Notes: generated by a model from the sequence alone, not told the origin. Counted from the stretch's first letter, positions 43,037 to 53,180 are shown. The stretch: 64,000 nucleotides of DNA from Flavobacteriaceae bacterium (GCA_002746415.1 NVXD01000007.1:51922-115921); one strand, 5' to 3'. Program-made: numbers and translations.

Positions 43037-44377
43037 TTATATTTCCCGGTTCTCGTCCCAGGCTTCTAAATAATCTTTAATTGCTTTTATGAACATTCCT
43101 CCCATTGCGCCATTCACCACTCTATGGTCATAGCTATGAGAAAGGAACATTTTACTTCTAATTCCTATAAAGTCGCCTTCATTGGTTTCAATAACTGATG
43201 GTGTTTTTCTAATGGCGCCTAGGGCCAAAATACCTACCTGCGGCTGGTTGATGATTGGTGTTCCAAAAACACTACCAAAAGAGCCAACATTTGTTACAGT
43301 ATAGGTGCCATCTTTTACCTCATCTGGTTTAAGCTCATTATTTTTTGCTCTATATGCTAAATCGTTTACTGCCTTTGCCATACCCACTAAATTGAGTTGG
43401 TCCGCGTTCTTAATTACTGGAACTATTAAATTCCCGTCTGGTAAGGCTGCCGCCATCCCTATATTGATATTCTTTTTCTTTATGACCGTAGTACCATCTA
43501 CAGAAACATTTAACATGGGAAATGTTTTCAATGCTTTGGCTATGGCCTCCATAAAAATGGGCGTAAAAGTAAGTTTCTCACCTTCCCGAGTTTCAAAAGA
43601 GCCCTTGGTTTTATTACGCCAATTGACAATCTTTGTAACATCTACCTCTATAAAACTCTGCACATGAGCAGAAGTGGATATACTATTGGTCATGTGCTGA
43701 GCAATTAATTTACCCATTCGTGTCATAGGTATAACCTCATCATTCTTACTCGCATATACCGGTGGCACAAAGGCAGTTTTAGCTGCAGTTTCAACAATTG
43801 GCGCAGGCGTTTCGGGCAGTTCCCTAGTAACTTTTGGCAACACCTTTTTAGCACTTCTATTTTCTAAGTACCCTAAAATATCATTTTTGGTTACCCTATC
43901 TTCTTTTCCTGTCCCACTAATACTATCTAACTCTTCAATTGTAATTCCCTCTTGTTTGGCAATATTTTTCACCAAAGGCGAATAAAATCTTTCCGTTCCA
44001 TTGTTATTTTGAACAGTGGACACTACTGTATCTTTTGCTTCCGTCACCGTAGTTTCAAGCGCTACAACTGTTTCTTCTAAAACATCCTCGACTACCTTTT
44101 CAACTGTAGTAGCTTTCTCACTTACTTTTCCCCCAACACTTATTTCAATTATAGCAACAGTTTGTCCTACCTTAATAACATCGTCCTCATTGAACAGTTT
44201 CTCCAACAAAACACCTTCTACTTCACTTGGGACATCAGAATCCACTTTATCTGTAGCAATTTCAAAAACAGCTTCATCCACCTCAATGACATCTCCAACA
44301 TCTTTTAGCCATGAAGTTAAGGTTGCCTCTGCAACACTTTCTCCCATTTGCGGTAATTTCAATTCAAATTTTGACAT
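43037..44377 (-). CDS. 2-oxo acid dehydrogenase E2, dihydrolipoamide acyltransferase
   Basis: This 446-residue protein has an N-terminal lipoyl domain with modified lysine K44 in EIATDKVDSD. An alanine/threonine/valine-rich linker follows, then an E1/E3-binding domain (YSPLVKNIAKQEGI to TKNDILGYLENR, residues about 132-175) and the catalytic domain ending with active-site DHRVVNGAMGG. It is most similar in layout to branched-chain or 2-oxoglutarate-type E2. No E1 or E3 gene is adjacent, so the complex is assembled from dispersed genes. Only one lipoyl domain is present. Confidence 0.92.
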   Translation of the reverse strand: MSKFELKLPQMGESVAEATLTSWLKDVGDVIEVDEAVFEIATDKVDSDVPSEVEGVLLEKLFNEDDVIKVGQTVAIIEISVGGKVSEKATTVEKVVEDVLEETVVALETTVTEAKDTVVSTVQNNNGTERFYSPLVKNIAKQEGITIEELDSISGTGKEDRVTKNDILGYLENRSAKKVLPKVTRELPETPAPIVETAAKTAFVPPVYASKNDEVIPMTRMGKLIAQHMTNSISTSAHVQSFIEVDVTKIVNWRNKTKGSFETREGEKLTFTPIFMEAIAKALKTFPMLNVSVDGTTVIKKKNINIGMAAALPDGNLIVPVIKNADQLNLVGMAKAVNDLAYRAKNNELKPDEVKDGTYTVTNVGSFGSVFGTPIINQPQVGILALGAIRKTPSVIETNEGDFIGIRSKMFLSHSYDHRVVNGAMGGMFIKAIKDYLEAWDENREI

Positions 44378-44455
44378 ATTGTTGTTTATATTCTTATTTC
44401 CTCTTGAAATTTAATACTTCTTCTAATACTTTGAACTTTGGCTAAGTCATTCTTT

Positions 44456-45076
44456 TTATAATGCTTTAATCGAATTTTCAAACGGAATTCTGTTCATGAT
44501 ACTTCTTCCCAAAGTAATCTCATCCGCATATTCCAATTCATCACCTACGGCAATTCCTCTAGCTATGGTAGAAGTTTTAATGCTCACTTCTTCCAATTGC
44601 TTATAAATATAGAAATTTGTGGTATCCCCCTCCATAGTAGAACTTAACGCAAAGATCAACTCTTTTATTTCTTCTCTTTTTACTTTTTCCACCAATGAAA
44701 CAATAGTCAAATCATGTGGCCCTATGCCTTCCATTGGAGATATTTTCCCTCCAAGCACATGGTACAATCCTTTATATTGTCCTGTGTTTTCTATGGCCAT
44801 TACATCTCTAATATCTTCTACAACACACACTAAACTATCGTCCCTTTTAGGATTGGCGCAAATTTCACACAAGGCAACATCAGAAATATTATGACAGCTT
44901 GTACAAAATTTAATATCATTACGCAAAACCTGTATGGCATTGGATAATCTTTCACTCTGCTCCTTTGGTTGTTTCAATAAATGCAATACCAAACGCAAAG
45001 CTGTCCGTTTACCAATACCTGGTAACTGAGACATTTCATAAACTGCATTTTCCAATAGTTTGGATGAAAATTCCAT
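44456..45076 (-). CDS. recR: Recombination protein RecR
   Basis: This 206-residue protein of the RecFOR pathway helps load RecA at gaps. It has a helix-hairpin-helix ([17 protein letters not shown]), a Cys4 zinc finger ([16 protein letters not shown]), and a TOPRIM domain starting [15 protein letters not shown]. All four cysteines are present and the length is normal. A TAATTTTG box ends only 5 bp before the ATG, so the transcript is predicted to be almost leaderless. It is divergent from the sodium/solute symporter. Confidence 0.96.
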   Translation of the reverse strand: MEFSSKLLENAVYEMSQLPGIGKRTALRLVLHLLKQPKEQSERLSNAIQVLRNDIKFCTSCHNISDVALCEICANPKRDDSLVCVVEDIRDVMAIENTGQYKGLYHVLGGKISPMEGIGPHDLTIVSLVEKVKREEIKELIFALSSTMEGDTTNFYIYKQLEEVSIKTSTIARGIAVGDELEYADEITLGRSIMNRIPFENSIKAL

Positions 45077-45081
45077 AAGTG

Positions 45082-45089
45082 CAAAATTA
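45082..45089 (-). promoter_or_regulatory. Putative -7 element of recR, adjacent to the start codon
   Basis: TAATTTTG on the minus strand with 5 bp (CACTT) between it and the ATG at 45076. The -33 TTG is not evident. Confidence 0.5.
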
Positions 45090-45143
45090 CGATTTTAGAT
45101 TTATGTATTAAGTTTTTGTACTTTGCATCTGAAATTTATTTTT

Positions 45144-46604
45144 ATGACCGCATCGCACATTCTATTATTAATAGGTGGGTATTTTCTTCTGCTTTTATTG
45201 ATTTCCTATTTTACCGGTAAAAACGATTCTAATGTAGATTTTTTTAAGGCTGGCAAGCAATCACCATGGTATTTAGTAGCCTTTGGTATGATTGGTGCCT
45301 CCCTATCTGGAGTCACCTTTATATCTGTTCCGGGCTGGGTGGAAAACTCAGAGTTCAGCTATATGCAAGTGGTATTTGGTTACTTGTTTGGCTATTTTGT
45401 AATTGCCTATCTCCTCTTACCCATTTACTACAGGCTGAACGTTACTTCTATCTATGAATATTTAGAACAGCGCTTTGGCAGGGTAAGTTATAAAACCGGT
45501 GCTTTCTTTTTCTTTATCTCTAGAGTATTAGGTGCTTCATTTAGGCTTTTTCTAGTTGCAATTGTTTTACAACAATTTGTGTTTGATGCATGGAATGTTC
45601 CATTTGAGGTTACCGTAACACTTTCCATTTTATTGATATGGATCTATACTTTTAAAGGCGGCATAAAAACAATTGTATGGACAGACACGCTACAGACTTT
45701 TTTCATGTTAATGGCTGTCGGATTGTCCATCTATTTCATCAACCAAAAATTGGATTGGAGTTTTGCTGATTTCTTGGCTTCAGATGAGCTAAAACAATAC
45801 AACAAAGTTTGGTTTACCGATAATTTCTTTGCCAAGAACCATTTTCTAAAATCGTTTATCGGAGGTTTTTTCATTGCTATTTGCATGACTGGTTTGGATC
45901 AAGATATGATGCAAAAGAACCTTACATGCAAAAACCTAAAAGATGCCCAAAAGAATGTTGTTTCTTTTGGCTTAGTACTCGTAGTAGTCAACTTTGTTTT
46001 TTTACTTCTAGGTGCATTGCTTTTTATTTATGCAGAAAAATTCCAGATTGCAACCCCATTAATGGATGGTGCTCCAAAATCAGACCTCTTGTTTCCAGAA
46101 ATTGCTTTGAATAGCGGTCTGGGAATGACTGTTGCAATTACATTTATGTTGGGGCTCATTGCCGCGGCCTACAGTAGCGCAGATAGTGCTTTAACAGCTT
46201 TAACCACTTCTTTTTGTGTGGATTTTATTGAAATTGAAAAAAAAGAAGCTTCTCAAAGAAAAAAAATCAGAAAAAGGACTCATATTGGCATGAGTGTGCT
46301 GCTGATAATTGTCATCATTATTTTTAAGCACGTTTTAGACAAAAATGTCATAGACGGACTTCTAACTGTGGCAACCTACACATATGGGCCTCTTCTTGGT
46401 CTTTTTGCCTTTGGAATTTTCACAAAACACAAAATTAAAGATACCTATGCTTGGTTAGTTGCTTTGCTATCTGTACTAATCATTTTTAGCATTGGAAAAA
46501 TACCATCAGAAATGCTCAATGGCTATATAGTAGGCTATGAATTACTGCCTATAAATGGTTTGTTTACCTTTTTTGGTCTCTGGCTAATAAGGGAACGCAA
46601 ATAG
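45144..46604 (+). CDS. Sodium:solute symporter (SSS family)
   Basis: This 486-residue inner-membrane protein has about 13 hydrophobic segments in the LeuT-like SSS layout. Signatures include [35 protein letters not shown], and [21 protein letters not shown] near the C-terminal part. Substrates of the family include sugars, proline, and carboxylates; the [13 protein letters not shown] N-terminus does not decide. ATG 45144 is chosen over TTG 45123. There is no catabolic neighbour. The following 134 bp to the CoA-binding gene contain no clear terminator. Confidence 0.92.
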   Translation: MTASHILLLIGGYFLLLLLISYFTGKNDSNVDFFKAGKQSPWYLVAFGMIGASLSGVTFISVPGWVENSEFSYMQVVFGYLFGYFVIAYLLLPIYYRLNVTSIYEYLEQRFGRVSYKTGAFFFFISRVLGASFRLFLVAIVLQQFVFDAWNVPFEVTVTLSILLIWIYTFKGGIKTIVWTDTLQTFFMLMAVGLSIYFINQKLDWSFADFLASDELKQYNKVWFTDNFFAKNHFLKSFIGGFFIAICMTGLDQDMMQKNLTCKNLKDAQKNVVSFGLVLVVVNFVFLLLGALLFIYAEKFQIATPLMDGAPKSDLLFPEIALNSGLGMTVAITFMLGLIAAAYSSADSALTALTTSFCVDFIEIEKKEASQRKKIRKRTHIGMSVLLIIVIIIFKHVLDKNVIDGLLTVATYTYGPLLGLFAFGIFTKHKIKDTYAWLVALLSVLIIFSIGKIPSEMLNGYIVGYELLPINGLFTFFGLWLIRERK

Positions 46605-46738
46605 GAAACATCGTTTTTATTGCTTTTTTAACCTCAATATTATTTATGGTAGCACCCAAGACAGTTGCATTGTAATGCATCCGCATAATATAGAATCATT
46701 CAATATTGGAAATCAAAAAATAGTAAATCAAAAAATCC

Positions 46739-47098
46739 TTAATATTGCCCGGTTGCCAACAAAACCAGTGTGCATGCTATTTCTACTTCAATACCATTGT
46801 TTTTCAACAATTTGTACAATTCAGGGTTTTCCGTACCAGGATTAAAAATCACTCTTTTTGGTTGAAGCCTTATTATACTTTCATAATATGCAGCTTGTCT
46901 TTTAGGATTGAGATATAAAGTTATGGTATGTATATTTTGAAAGTGTTCCAATTTAGTCTTAACTTGCACACAGAAAGTTTCCCCTTCTTTCACACCATAG
47001 GCTTCGGTTTCGATTTTATTGTCCGCAAGTCGCTTAATAACAAGATTGCTATAGCGGTGAGGTTTCAATGAAGCCCCAAAAACTAGTGTCTTTTTCAT
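46739..47098 (-). CDS. CoA-binding domain protein
   Basis: This 119-residue Rossmann-fold protein of the CoA_binding family (PF13380) opens with LVFGASLKPHRYSNLVIKRL, continues with the middle VQTKLEHFQNIHTITLYLNP, and ends with VIFNPGTENPELY. Relatives in this family include YccU-like proteins whose role is unresolved. It has no signal or membrane segment. It stands alone, facing the symporter tail on its left and a 394-bp intergenic region on its right that must contain its promoter. Confidence 0.88.
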   Translation of the reverse strand: MKKTLVFGASLKPHRYSNLVIKRLADNKIETEAYGVKEGETFCVQVKTKLEHFQNIHTITLYLNPKRQAAYYESIIRLQPKRVIFNPGTENPELYKLLKNNGIEVEIACTLVLLATGQY

Positions 47099-47492
47099 AT
47101 GTTAATATTCATGTTAAACTATGTTAAGCACTGTAATTAATATTAAATAGAATCGTCTATTCATAATAATACATGTTTAGTCATTGGTAATGTTATATCT
47201 TTTTTATAGTTAATGGTTAGTGTTTAGTATAGCATTTCAATGGCAAACGAACCCGGAGTTTTACTCCGGGTTTTATTTTTTTTAATTCCTATAAGAACTT
47301 ATAAAACTCCTCAATAAAATTGAAACCTAAGGGTTCTCTTTTCTATTTGTTGTCAAATACATGAATTCCTTTCTTAAAGGAAGTCCATATCATGTTAATA
47401 ATTGTTAAAAAAACTAAAATTGGTAACAAACCCCATTTTTCATCGTCTAGTAAACAACATCAATTAAAAATCAATCATAAAACGAACAACAA
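47099..47492. other. 394-bp intergenic region with orphan terminator
   Basis: No open frame longer than about 25 codons looks real here. The left part (47099-47250) is AT-rich and ends at a plus-strand terminator (47251-47286) although no plus-strand gene precedes it within 500 bp. The right part contains a 7-bp inverted repeat TTCCTTT/AAAGGAA (47366-47382), a possible operator for the downstream barrel gene. A small RNA in the left part is possible. Confidence 0.6.
47251..47286 (+). terminator. Orphan rho-independent terminator
   Basis: ACCCGGAG pairs with CTCCGGGT around TTTTA (47251-47271), then TTTATTTTTTTT. The T-tract is only on the plus strand, and the nearest upstream plus-strand gene ends 647 bp away. 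Confidence 0.85.
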
Positions 47493-49946
47493 ATGAAAAG
47501 AGCATTTCTTCTATGCACACTATTGTGCTATAGTATAATTTCAGCAAACAAATTACCAGACCCCTCTGACTTAAAAATAGGAACAGTTGCTGGCACGGTA
47601 ATAGACAATCTTCTCCAAGAACCAGTGGCCTATGCCACCATAGTCATTAAAAGTGAAAATGGTACTGAAACTATTACTGGGGCCATAACCAACGGTGATG
47701 GGGCATTTGAAATAAAAGACCTTCCTGAAGGAAATTTAATTTTAGAAGTACAGTACATTGGCTATAAAACCTATTCACAAGTTATTACTTTTTCTAAAAA
47801 CAAAAGAAAATTGGATATAGGGGTAGTTGTGTTGGAGGAGAACGTAGAGGAGCTTTCTGGTGTAGAAGTAGTGGCAGAACGCACCACTATTGAACAAAAA
47901 ATTGATCGAAAGGTAATTAATGTTGGTAAGGACCTTACTACCGCAGGAGCTACAGCAGCAGACATTATGAACAACATTCCTTCTGTAAATGTAGATTCCC
48001 AAACTGGGGCTTTATCCCTACGTGGCAACTCTAATGTTAGGGTTATGGTAGATGGGAAATTATCTAATGTACCCGTTGCACAATTATTAAAGCAGCTTCC
48101 TTCTACCTCTATAAAATCAATTGAATTAATCACCAACCCTTCTGCTAAGTATAATCCTGAAGGTATGAGTGGTATCATCAATATAGTGCTCCATAAAAAT
48201 GCCAATATTGGCTTTAATGGAAACCTTAACCTTGGACTTACAAAAGGAAACAATGCCAAGTTTAACAGTTCTGTAGACTTAAATTATCGAAACGGAAAAT
48301 TTAACCTTTATGGAAATTATGGGAACAACACTGGCAAACAGACTAACCGTGGTTTTATTAGGAGGTTGGATGAAAATTCTGAGCAACTATTTGAGTTCAA
48401 TAACAACAATAAATCTCATTTATTTAAAATTGGAATAGATTATTATTTAGATGACCACAACACCGTTTCTTTCTTTACAAATCAGAATATTTTTGATGGA
48501 AAAGGTAGTGGAGATACAGATGTGTTTTATTACAATGATTTAAGCAGGAATACAGCCCAACTTTTCACCAATATAAATGACAATCTTAGTGAACAATACA
48601 ATTTTGATTATAAGCACGATTTTAAAAAGGATGGCCATAATATTGAGCTGGAAGTAGATTATAACGAGTTTACTAGTGATGAAGATGCCAATTTTAGTTA
48701 TTCTGGATCCAGTCCTTTTCCAAATTATCAAGATTTTGTGGATACAGAAAGAACACAAACCATAGCTAACTTAGATTATGTGAACCCAATAGATTCTATT
48801 TCTAAACTAGAATTAGGAGTAGAAGCCCGTGTTTTTGAAACTGCGGTTGGTTACGAGTCTACAGGTTTGTCTTTTAATGAAAATGGCTTTTTATTACCTA
48901 CTCCTGACACTGATTTTATATATGCCATGGACATTTTTTCTGCCTATGCTACTTTTGGTCAAACTAGGGGGAAATTATCCTACCAAGCAGGTATTAGAGT
49001 AGAGAATGTGACCGTAAAAGCAGACACAAACCAAGTGAGCTCCTTTACGGACAAATACACACAAATCTATCCATCGGCTTTTTTAACGTATGCAGCCACT
49101 GATAAAAATCAATTTCAACTTAGCTATAGTAAAAGAGTAGATAGACCTGGTTTAGGACAAGTAAATCCAATAAGACAATGGTCTACTCCTTTAATTTCCT
49201 CATTTGGAAATGAAACCTTATTGCCACAATTTACAGATTCTTATGAGCTTAATTACACCAGAAGATTAGAAAAAGGAAGTATTACCTCTGGTGTTTTCTA
49301 TAGAAGAATCACTGATGTTATAAACAGAGCAGTTTATATTGATCGATTGGATTTTAATAAAACCATCTTAACCTTTGATAATTTTGACAATACCACCTCA
49401 TTCGGAATGGAAGTGTCTTACAATTACCGTCCTGTAAAATGGTGGAGTATCAATGGTAGTTTTGACTTATATTCCCAAACCAACAAAGGTATTACAGAGC
49501 GCTTACTTGTTGCAGACAATAGCACAGCTACTATTGATGACATTGTTATTGAAGAAACGGAAATAGATAACACTACTTGGAATCTAAGGATGAACAATAG
49601 TTTTAAGGTAAACAAAAAGTTGAACCTACAAGTATTTGGATTTTACCGTGGAAAGAATCAAAATTTACAATTTAATGTAAAACCAATGTACTTTATAAAT
49701 ACAGGTGCTAGGTACTCTTTTGCAGATGGAAAAGGAACACTTAGTTTAAACTTTAATGATGTATTCAACACCATGCGCTTTGCCTTTGACGCCGAAAGTC
49801 CATATGCTCAAAAAGGACAATTTAACTGGGAAAGCAGAAATGTTTATCTAGGAATGGCCTATCGATTTGGTAGCGGAAAGAACAGAAAAAGCCAAAGAAA
49901 AAGAAGAGACAGTAACACTAAACAAGGTGGTGGTGGAATTCTATAA
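47493..49946 (+). CDS. TonB-plug-type outer-membrane beta-barrel protein (OMP_b-brl_3)
   Basis: This 817-residue protein has a signal peptide (RAFLLCTLLCYSIISAN). A CarboxypepD_reg-like domain at residues 30-115 (GTVIDNLLQEPVAYATIVIK, GNLILEVQYIGYKTY) is followed by a plug domain (GATAADIMNNIPSVNVDSQTG, SIELITNPSAKYNPEGMSGI) and a long barrel. It ends in a short basic, glycine-rich tail. It belongs to the TonB-receptor-like OMP_b-brl_3 group; no SusD partner or other transport gene is adjacent, so the ligand is unknown. The final barrel strand VYLGMAYRFGSG lies before the tail, so the usual aromatic end residue is not terminal. Confidence 0.9.
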   Translation: MKRAFLLCTLLCYSIISANKLPDPSDLKIGTVAGTVIDNLLQEPVAYATIVIKSENGTETITGAITNGDGAFEIKDLPEGNLILEVQYIGYKTYSQVITFSKNKRKLDIGVVVLEENVEELSGVEVVAERTTIEQKIDRKVINVGKDLTTAGATAADIMNNIPSVNVDSQTGALSLRGNSNVRVMVDGKLSNVPVAQLLKQLPSTSIKSIELITNPSAKYNPEGMSGIINIVLHKNANIGFNGNLNLGLTKGNNAKFNSSVDLNYRNGKFNLYGNYGNNTGKQTNRGFIRRLDENSEQLFEFNNNNKSHLFKIGIDYYLDDHNTVSFFTNQNIFDGKGSGDTDVFYYNDLSRNTAQLFTNINDNLSEQYNFDYKHDFKKDGHNIELEVDYNEFTSDEDANFSYSGSSPFPNYQDFVDTERTQTIANLDYVNPIDSISKLELGVEARVFETAVGYESTGLSFNENGFLLPTPDTDFIYAMDIFSAYATFGQTRGKLSYQAGIRVENVTVKADTNQVSSFTDKYTQIYPSAFLTYAATDKNQFQLSYSKRVDRPGLGQVNPIRQWSTPLISSFGNETLLPQFTDSYELNYTRRLEKGSITSGVFYRRITDVINRAVYIDRLDFNKTILTFDNFDNTTSFGMEVSYNYRPVKWWSINGSFDLYSQTNKGITERLLVADNSTATIDDIVIEETEIDNTTWNLRMNNSFKVNKKLNLQVFGFYRGKNQNLQFNVKPMYFINTGARYSFADGKGTLSLNFNDVFNTMRFAFDAESPYAQKGQFNWESRNVYLGMAYRFGSGKNRKSQRKRRDSNTKQGGGGIL

Positions 49947-50020
49947 AGATGTATGATTGATTGATAAGGTTAAATTTCTAGGGGTTGGTTGGTTATGCCT
50001 AGATTTTTGACTTGTCAATA

Positions 50021-50053
50021 AAAAAACCCGGAATATACTTTCCGGGTTTTTTA
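50021..50053. terminator. Bidirectional terminator between barrel gene and fabH
   Basis: AACCCGGAA (50025-50033) pairs with TTCCGGGTT (50040-50048), with A-runs and T-runs on either side. It serves the two convergent genes. Confidence 0.9.
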
Positions 50054-50070
50054 ATTCTTTAAAGTATGAT

Positions 50071-51081
50071 TTACCACCTAATTATAGCACTACCCCATGT
50101 AAATCCACTGCCAAAGGCTGCCAAAACCACCAAATCACCTTCTTTTATTTTTCCTTGCTCCCAAGCTTCGGTCAAGGCAATAGGTATGGATGCCGCTGTA
50201 GTATTCCCATATTTCATAATATTGTTGAACACTTGGTCATCACTTAGGCCAAACTTCCGTTGTATAAACTGTGAGATGCGCAAATTGGCTTGGTGCGGTA
50301 TCAACATATTAATATCCTTCACTTCCAAATCATTGGCCTGTAAACCTTCATTGATTACTTCGCTAAAGCGTACCACAGCATTTTTAAACACAAACTGTCC
50401 GTTCATAACCGGGTAATACGATTCATCATTTGGGTCGTTTTCTTCCAGAATATCCGTTACCCAACGTTTCCCCATTCCTGGTGCAATAAGGGCAAGTTGT
50501 TCTGCATGTTGTCCTTCAGAATGTAAATGTGTGGACAATACTCCTTTACTAGTATCTTCTTCCCTGGTTAAAATGGCAGCACCTGCACCATCACCAAAAA
50601 TCACGGAAACCCCTCTACCTCTTGTGGTCATATCCATACCATACGAATGTAGCTCAGAACCTATAACCAATACATTTTTATACATGCCGCTTTTAATATA
50701 TTGATCTGCAACAGAAACACCATATATAAAACCAGAACATTGGTTCCGCACATCTAAAGCCCCTACTGTTTTAATACCCAAATCCCGTTGTACCAAAACT
50801 CCAGGACCAGGAAAGTAATAATCTGGACTCAGCGTAGCAAAAACAATAAAATCTATGTCATCTTTATCAATACCAGAACGTTCTATAGCAATCTTAGCTG
50901 CTTTAACACCCATTGAAGTGGTTGTATCTTCCCCTCCTTTTATAACATGACGTCGCTCCTGTATGCCAGTTCGTTCCTGTATCCATGCATCATTAGTATC
51001 CATTACTTTGGATAAATCATCATTGGTTACCACATTGTCTGGTACGTAATATCCTAAGCCCGAAATTTTTGAATTGTACAT
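50071..51081 (-). CDS. fabH: Beta-ketoacyl-ACP synthase III
   Basis: This 336-residue thiolase-fold enzyme starts fatty-acid chains by condensing acyl-CoA with malonyl-ACP. The catalytic triad is visible: C115 in DVRNQCSGF, His in LIPHQANLRI, and Asn in KYGNTTAAS. Flavobacteria often have several FabH homologues, so this may be one with a specific primer (for example branched acyl-CoA). The genome-wide set would show which one is housekeeping, since the usual plsX-fabH-rpmF arrangement is absent. It is divergent from htpG, with about 150 bp between starts. Confidence 0.93.
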   Translation of the reverse strand: MYNSKISGLGYYVPDNVVTNDDLSKVMDTNDAWIQERTGIQERRHVIKGGEDTTTSMGVKAAKIAIERSGIDKDDIDFIVFATLSPDYYFPGPGVLVQRDLGIKTVGALDVRNQCSGFIYGVSVADQYIKSGMYKNVLVIGSELHSYGMDMTTRGRGVSVIFGDGAGAAILTREEDTSKGVLSTHLHSEGQHAEQLALIAPGMGKRWVTDILEENDPNDESYYPVMNGQFVFKNAVVRFSEVINEGLQANDLEVKDINMLIPHQANLRISQFIQRKFGLSDDQVFNNIMKYGNTTAASIPIALTEAWEQGKIKEGDLVVLAAFGSGFTWGSAIIRW

Positions 51082-51230
51082 TATCTAGTTTTTTAAATCT
51101 GTAAGAATGTGAAATATAAGAAGAATAATATTCTAAGGTACGAAAAATAGAAAAGTGTCAGTTTGTCATCAAACACCAAAATGGTATTTTTTTTGACTAT
51201 GTACTTATGTTAACAATTAAAAAAGCAAAT

Positions 51231-53120
51231 ATGGCTACAGGTAAGATTAATGTTTCTGTTGATAATATATTTCCCCTAATTAAAAAGTTCCTTTATAGTG
51301 ATCATGAAATATTCCTTAGGGAATTAATTTCTAATGCTACTGATGCAACCTTAAAATTAAAGCATATAGCATCTACTGGAGAGGCTAAAGTGGAATATGG
51401 CAATCCAATTATTGAAATAAAGGTAGATAAAGAAGGTAAAAAAATACACATTACAGATCAAGGTCTAGGAATGACTGAGGATGAGGTAAAAAAGTACATT
51501 AATGAAATTGCCTTTTCAGGAGCAGAAGAGTTTTTGGACAAATACAAGGATTCTGCAAAGGATTCAGGTATCATAGGACATTTTGGTCTTGGTTTTTACT
51601 CCTCCTTTATGGTGGCAGAAAAGGTAGATATTATAACAAAAAGTTATAAAGATGAACCTGCAGTCCAATGGACATGTGATGGTTCGCCAAACTTTACTTT
51701 GAAAAAATCCAAAAAAGAAACCAGAGGAACAGAGATTGTACTACACATAGCAGAGGATTCTACGGAGTTTTTAGAAGACAATAGAATCACTGAATTGCTA
51801 ACCAAGTACAATAAGTTTATGCCAATTCCCATAAAATTTGGCACTAAAACTGAAACCTTACCTAAGCCAGAAGGGGCAAAAGAAGAAGACCCTGCTCCTA
51901 CCCAGGAAGTGGATAATTTTGTAAACAATCCAAATCCTGCATGGACAAAACAACCGGCAGAGCTTAAGGAAGAAGATTACAAAGGGTTTTACAGGGAATT
52001 ATATCCTATGCAATTTGAGGAGCCTTTGTTCCATATTCACCTTAATGTGGATTACCCTTTTAACCTTACAGGTATTCTATACTTTCCAAAATTATCGAAT
52101 GATTTAAACATTCAGAAGGATAGGATACAATTGTATCAAAATCAGGTTTTCGTAACTGATAATGTTGAAGGTATTGTTCCAGAATTCTTAACTATGTTAA
52201 GAGGGGTCATAGATTCTCCTGATATTCCATTGAACGTTTCTCGTTCCTATTTACAGGCAGATGGTGCAGTTAAGAAAATCTCATCTTACATAAGCCGTAA
52301 AGTTGCAGATAAGCTGGCATCAACCTTTAAAAACAACCGTGAAGATTTTGAAGCCAAATGGAACGATATTAAAATTGTGATTGAATACGGAATGCTTTCT
52401 GATGATAAATTCTTTGAGAAAGCTGACAAATTTGCACTCTACCCAACTGTAGATGGCAATTTCTACACATTTGAAGAGCTTCAGGAAAAATTAAAGGCCA
52501 ATCATACGGATAAGGATGACAAATTGGTAGTGCTCTACGCATCTGACAAGGAAGCGCAGCACAGTTATATTGAAGCGGCAAAAGCAAAAGGGCTTGAAGT
52601 ATTGTTATTAGACTCTCCTATTATATCACACTTAATGCAAAAAATAGAGACTTCTAAAGAGAAACTTTCTTTTGCACGTGTAGATGCGGACCATTTAGAC
52701 AATCTTATTAAAAAAGACGATACACAAATCTCTAAATTATCCGATGAGGAAAAAGACAGTCTGAAAGTCAATTTAGAAGAAGCCATACAAAGTAAAGGCT
52801 ATACGATTCAGCTGGAAGCTATGGACAGTACTGCATCACCATTTATCATCACAGAGCCAGAGTTTATGCGAAGAATGAAAGAAATGCAGCAGTCTGGTGG
52901 CGGTGGCGGAATGTTTGGCATGAGTAATATGCCAGAGATGTACAACCTTATTGTGAATACCAACCATGAATTGGTAGGTGAAATTCTAAATACCAAAACT
53001 GCCAAAAAGAGAGAACGATTGATCAATCAATCTTTGGATTTGGCACGTTTATCAAAAGGATTACTTAAAGGTGAAGAACTCACAGGCTTTATTAAAAGAA
53101 GCTATGAAATGATAAAATAA
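51231..53120 (+). CDS. htpG: Molecular chaperone HtpG (Hsp90)
   Basis: This 629-residue protein starts at ATG 51231 (MATGKINVSVDNIFPLIKK); a TTG-like/ATG alternative at 51207 adds eight residues. The N-terminal GHKL ATPase domain has ELISNATDA, TDQGLGMTEDE and GHFGLGFYSSF. The middle domain contains NVSRSYLQ with the catalytic arginine, and the C-terminal dimerisation domain ends without MEEVD, as usual in bacteria. A short insertion (KEEDPAPTQEVDNF) follows the N-domain. It is cytosolic, assisting folding under stress. A terminator follows. Confidence 0.96.
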   Translation: MATGKINVSVDNIFPLIKKFLYSDHEIFLRELISNATDATLKLKHIASTGEAKVEYGNPIIEIKVDKEGKKIHITDQGLGMTEDEVKKYINEIAFSGAEEFLDKYKDSAKDSGIIGHFGLGFYSSFMVAEKVDIITKSYKDEPAVQWTCDGSPNFTLKKSKKETRGTEIVLHIAEDSTEFLEDNRITELLTKYNKFMPIPIKFGTKTETLPKPEGAKEEDPAPTQEVDNFVNNPNPAWTKQPAELKEEDYKGFYRELYPMQFEEPLFHIHLNVDYPFNLTGILYFPKLSNDLNIQKDRIQLYQNQVFVTDNVEGIVPEFLTMLRGVIDSPDIPLNVSRSYLQADGAVKKISSYISRKVADKLASTFKNNREDFEAKWNDIKIVIEYGMLSDDKFFEKADKFALYPTVDGNFYTFEELQEKLKANHTDKDDKLVVLYASDKEAQHSYIEAAKAKGLEVLLLDSPIISHLMQKIETSKEKLSFARVDADHLDNLIKKDDTQISKLSDEEKDSLKVNLEEAIQSKGYTIQLEAMDSTASPFIITEPEFMRRMKEMQQSGGGGGMFGMSNMPEMYNLIVNTNHELVGEILNTKTAKKRERLINQSLDLARLSKGLLKGEELTGFIKRSYEMIK

Positions 53121-53141
53121 GCATTGCCTTATTTATTCGCA

Positions 53142-53180
53142 AAACAGGTAAGTACTTTCGTGGTATTTACCTGTTTTTTT
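53142..53180. terminator. Hairpin terminator after htpG
   Basis: AAACAGGTAA (53142-53151) pairs with TTACCTGTTT (53167-53176) and is followed by T-runs. It also overlaps the end of the convergent AraC gene. Confidence 0.8.

Noticed and set aside
47771..48259. A 162-codon frame antisense to the barrel gene
   Set aside because: It lies wholly opposite conserved plug-domain coding sequence and has unusual composition; there is no evidence of expression.
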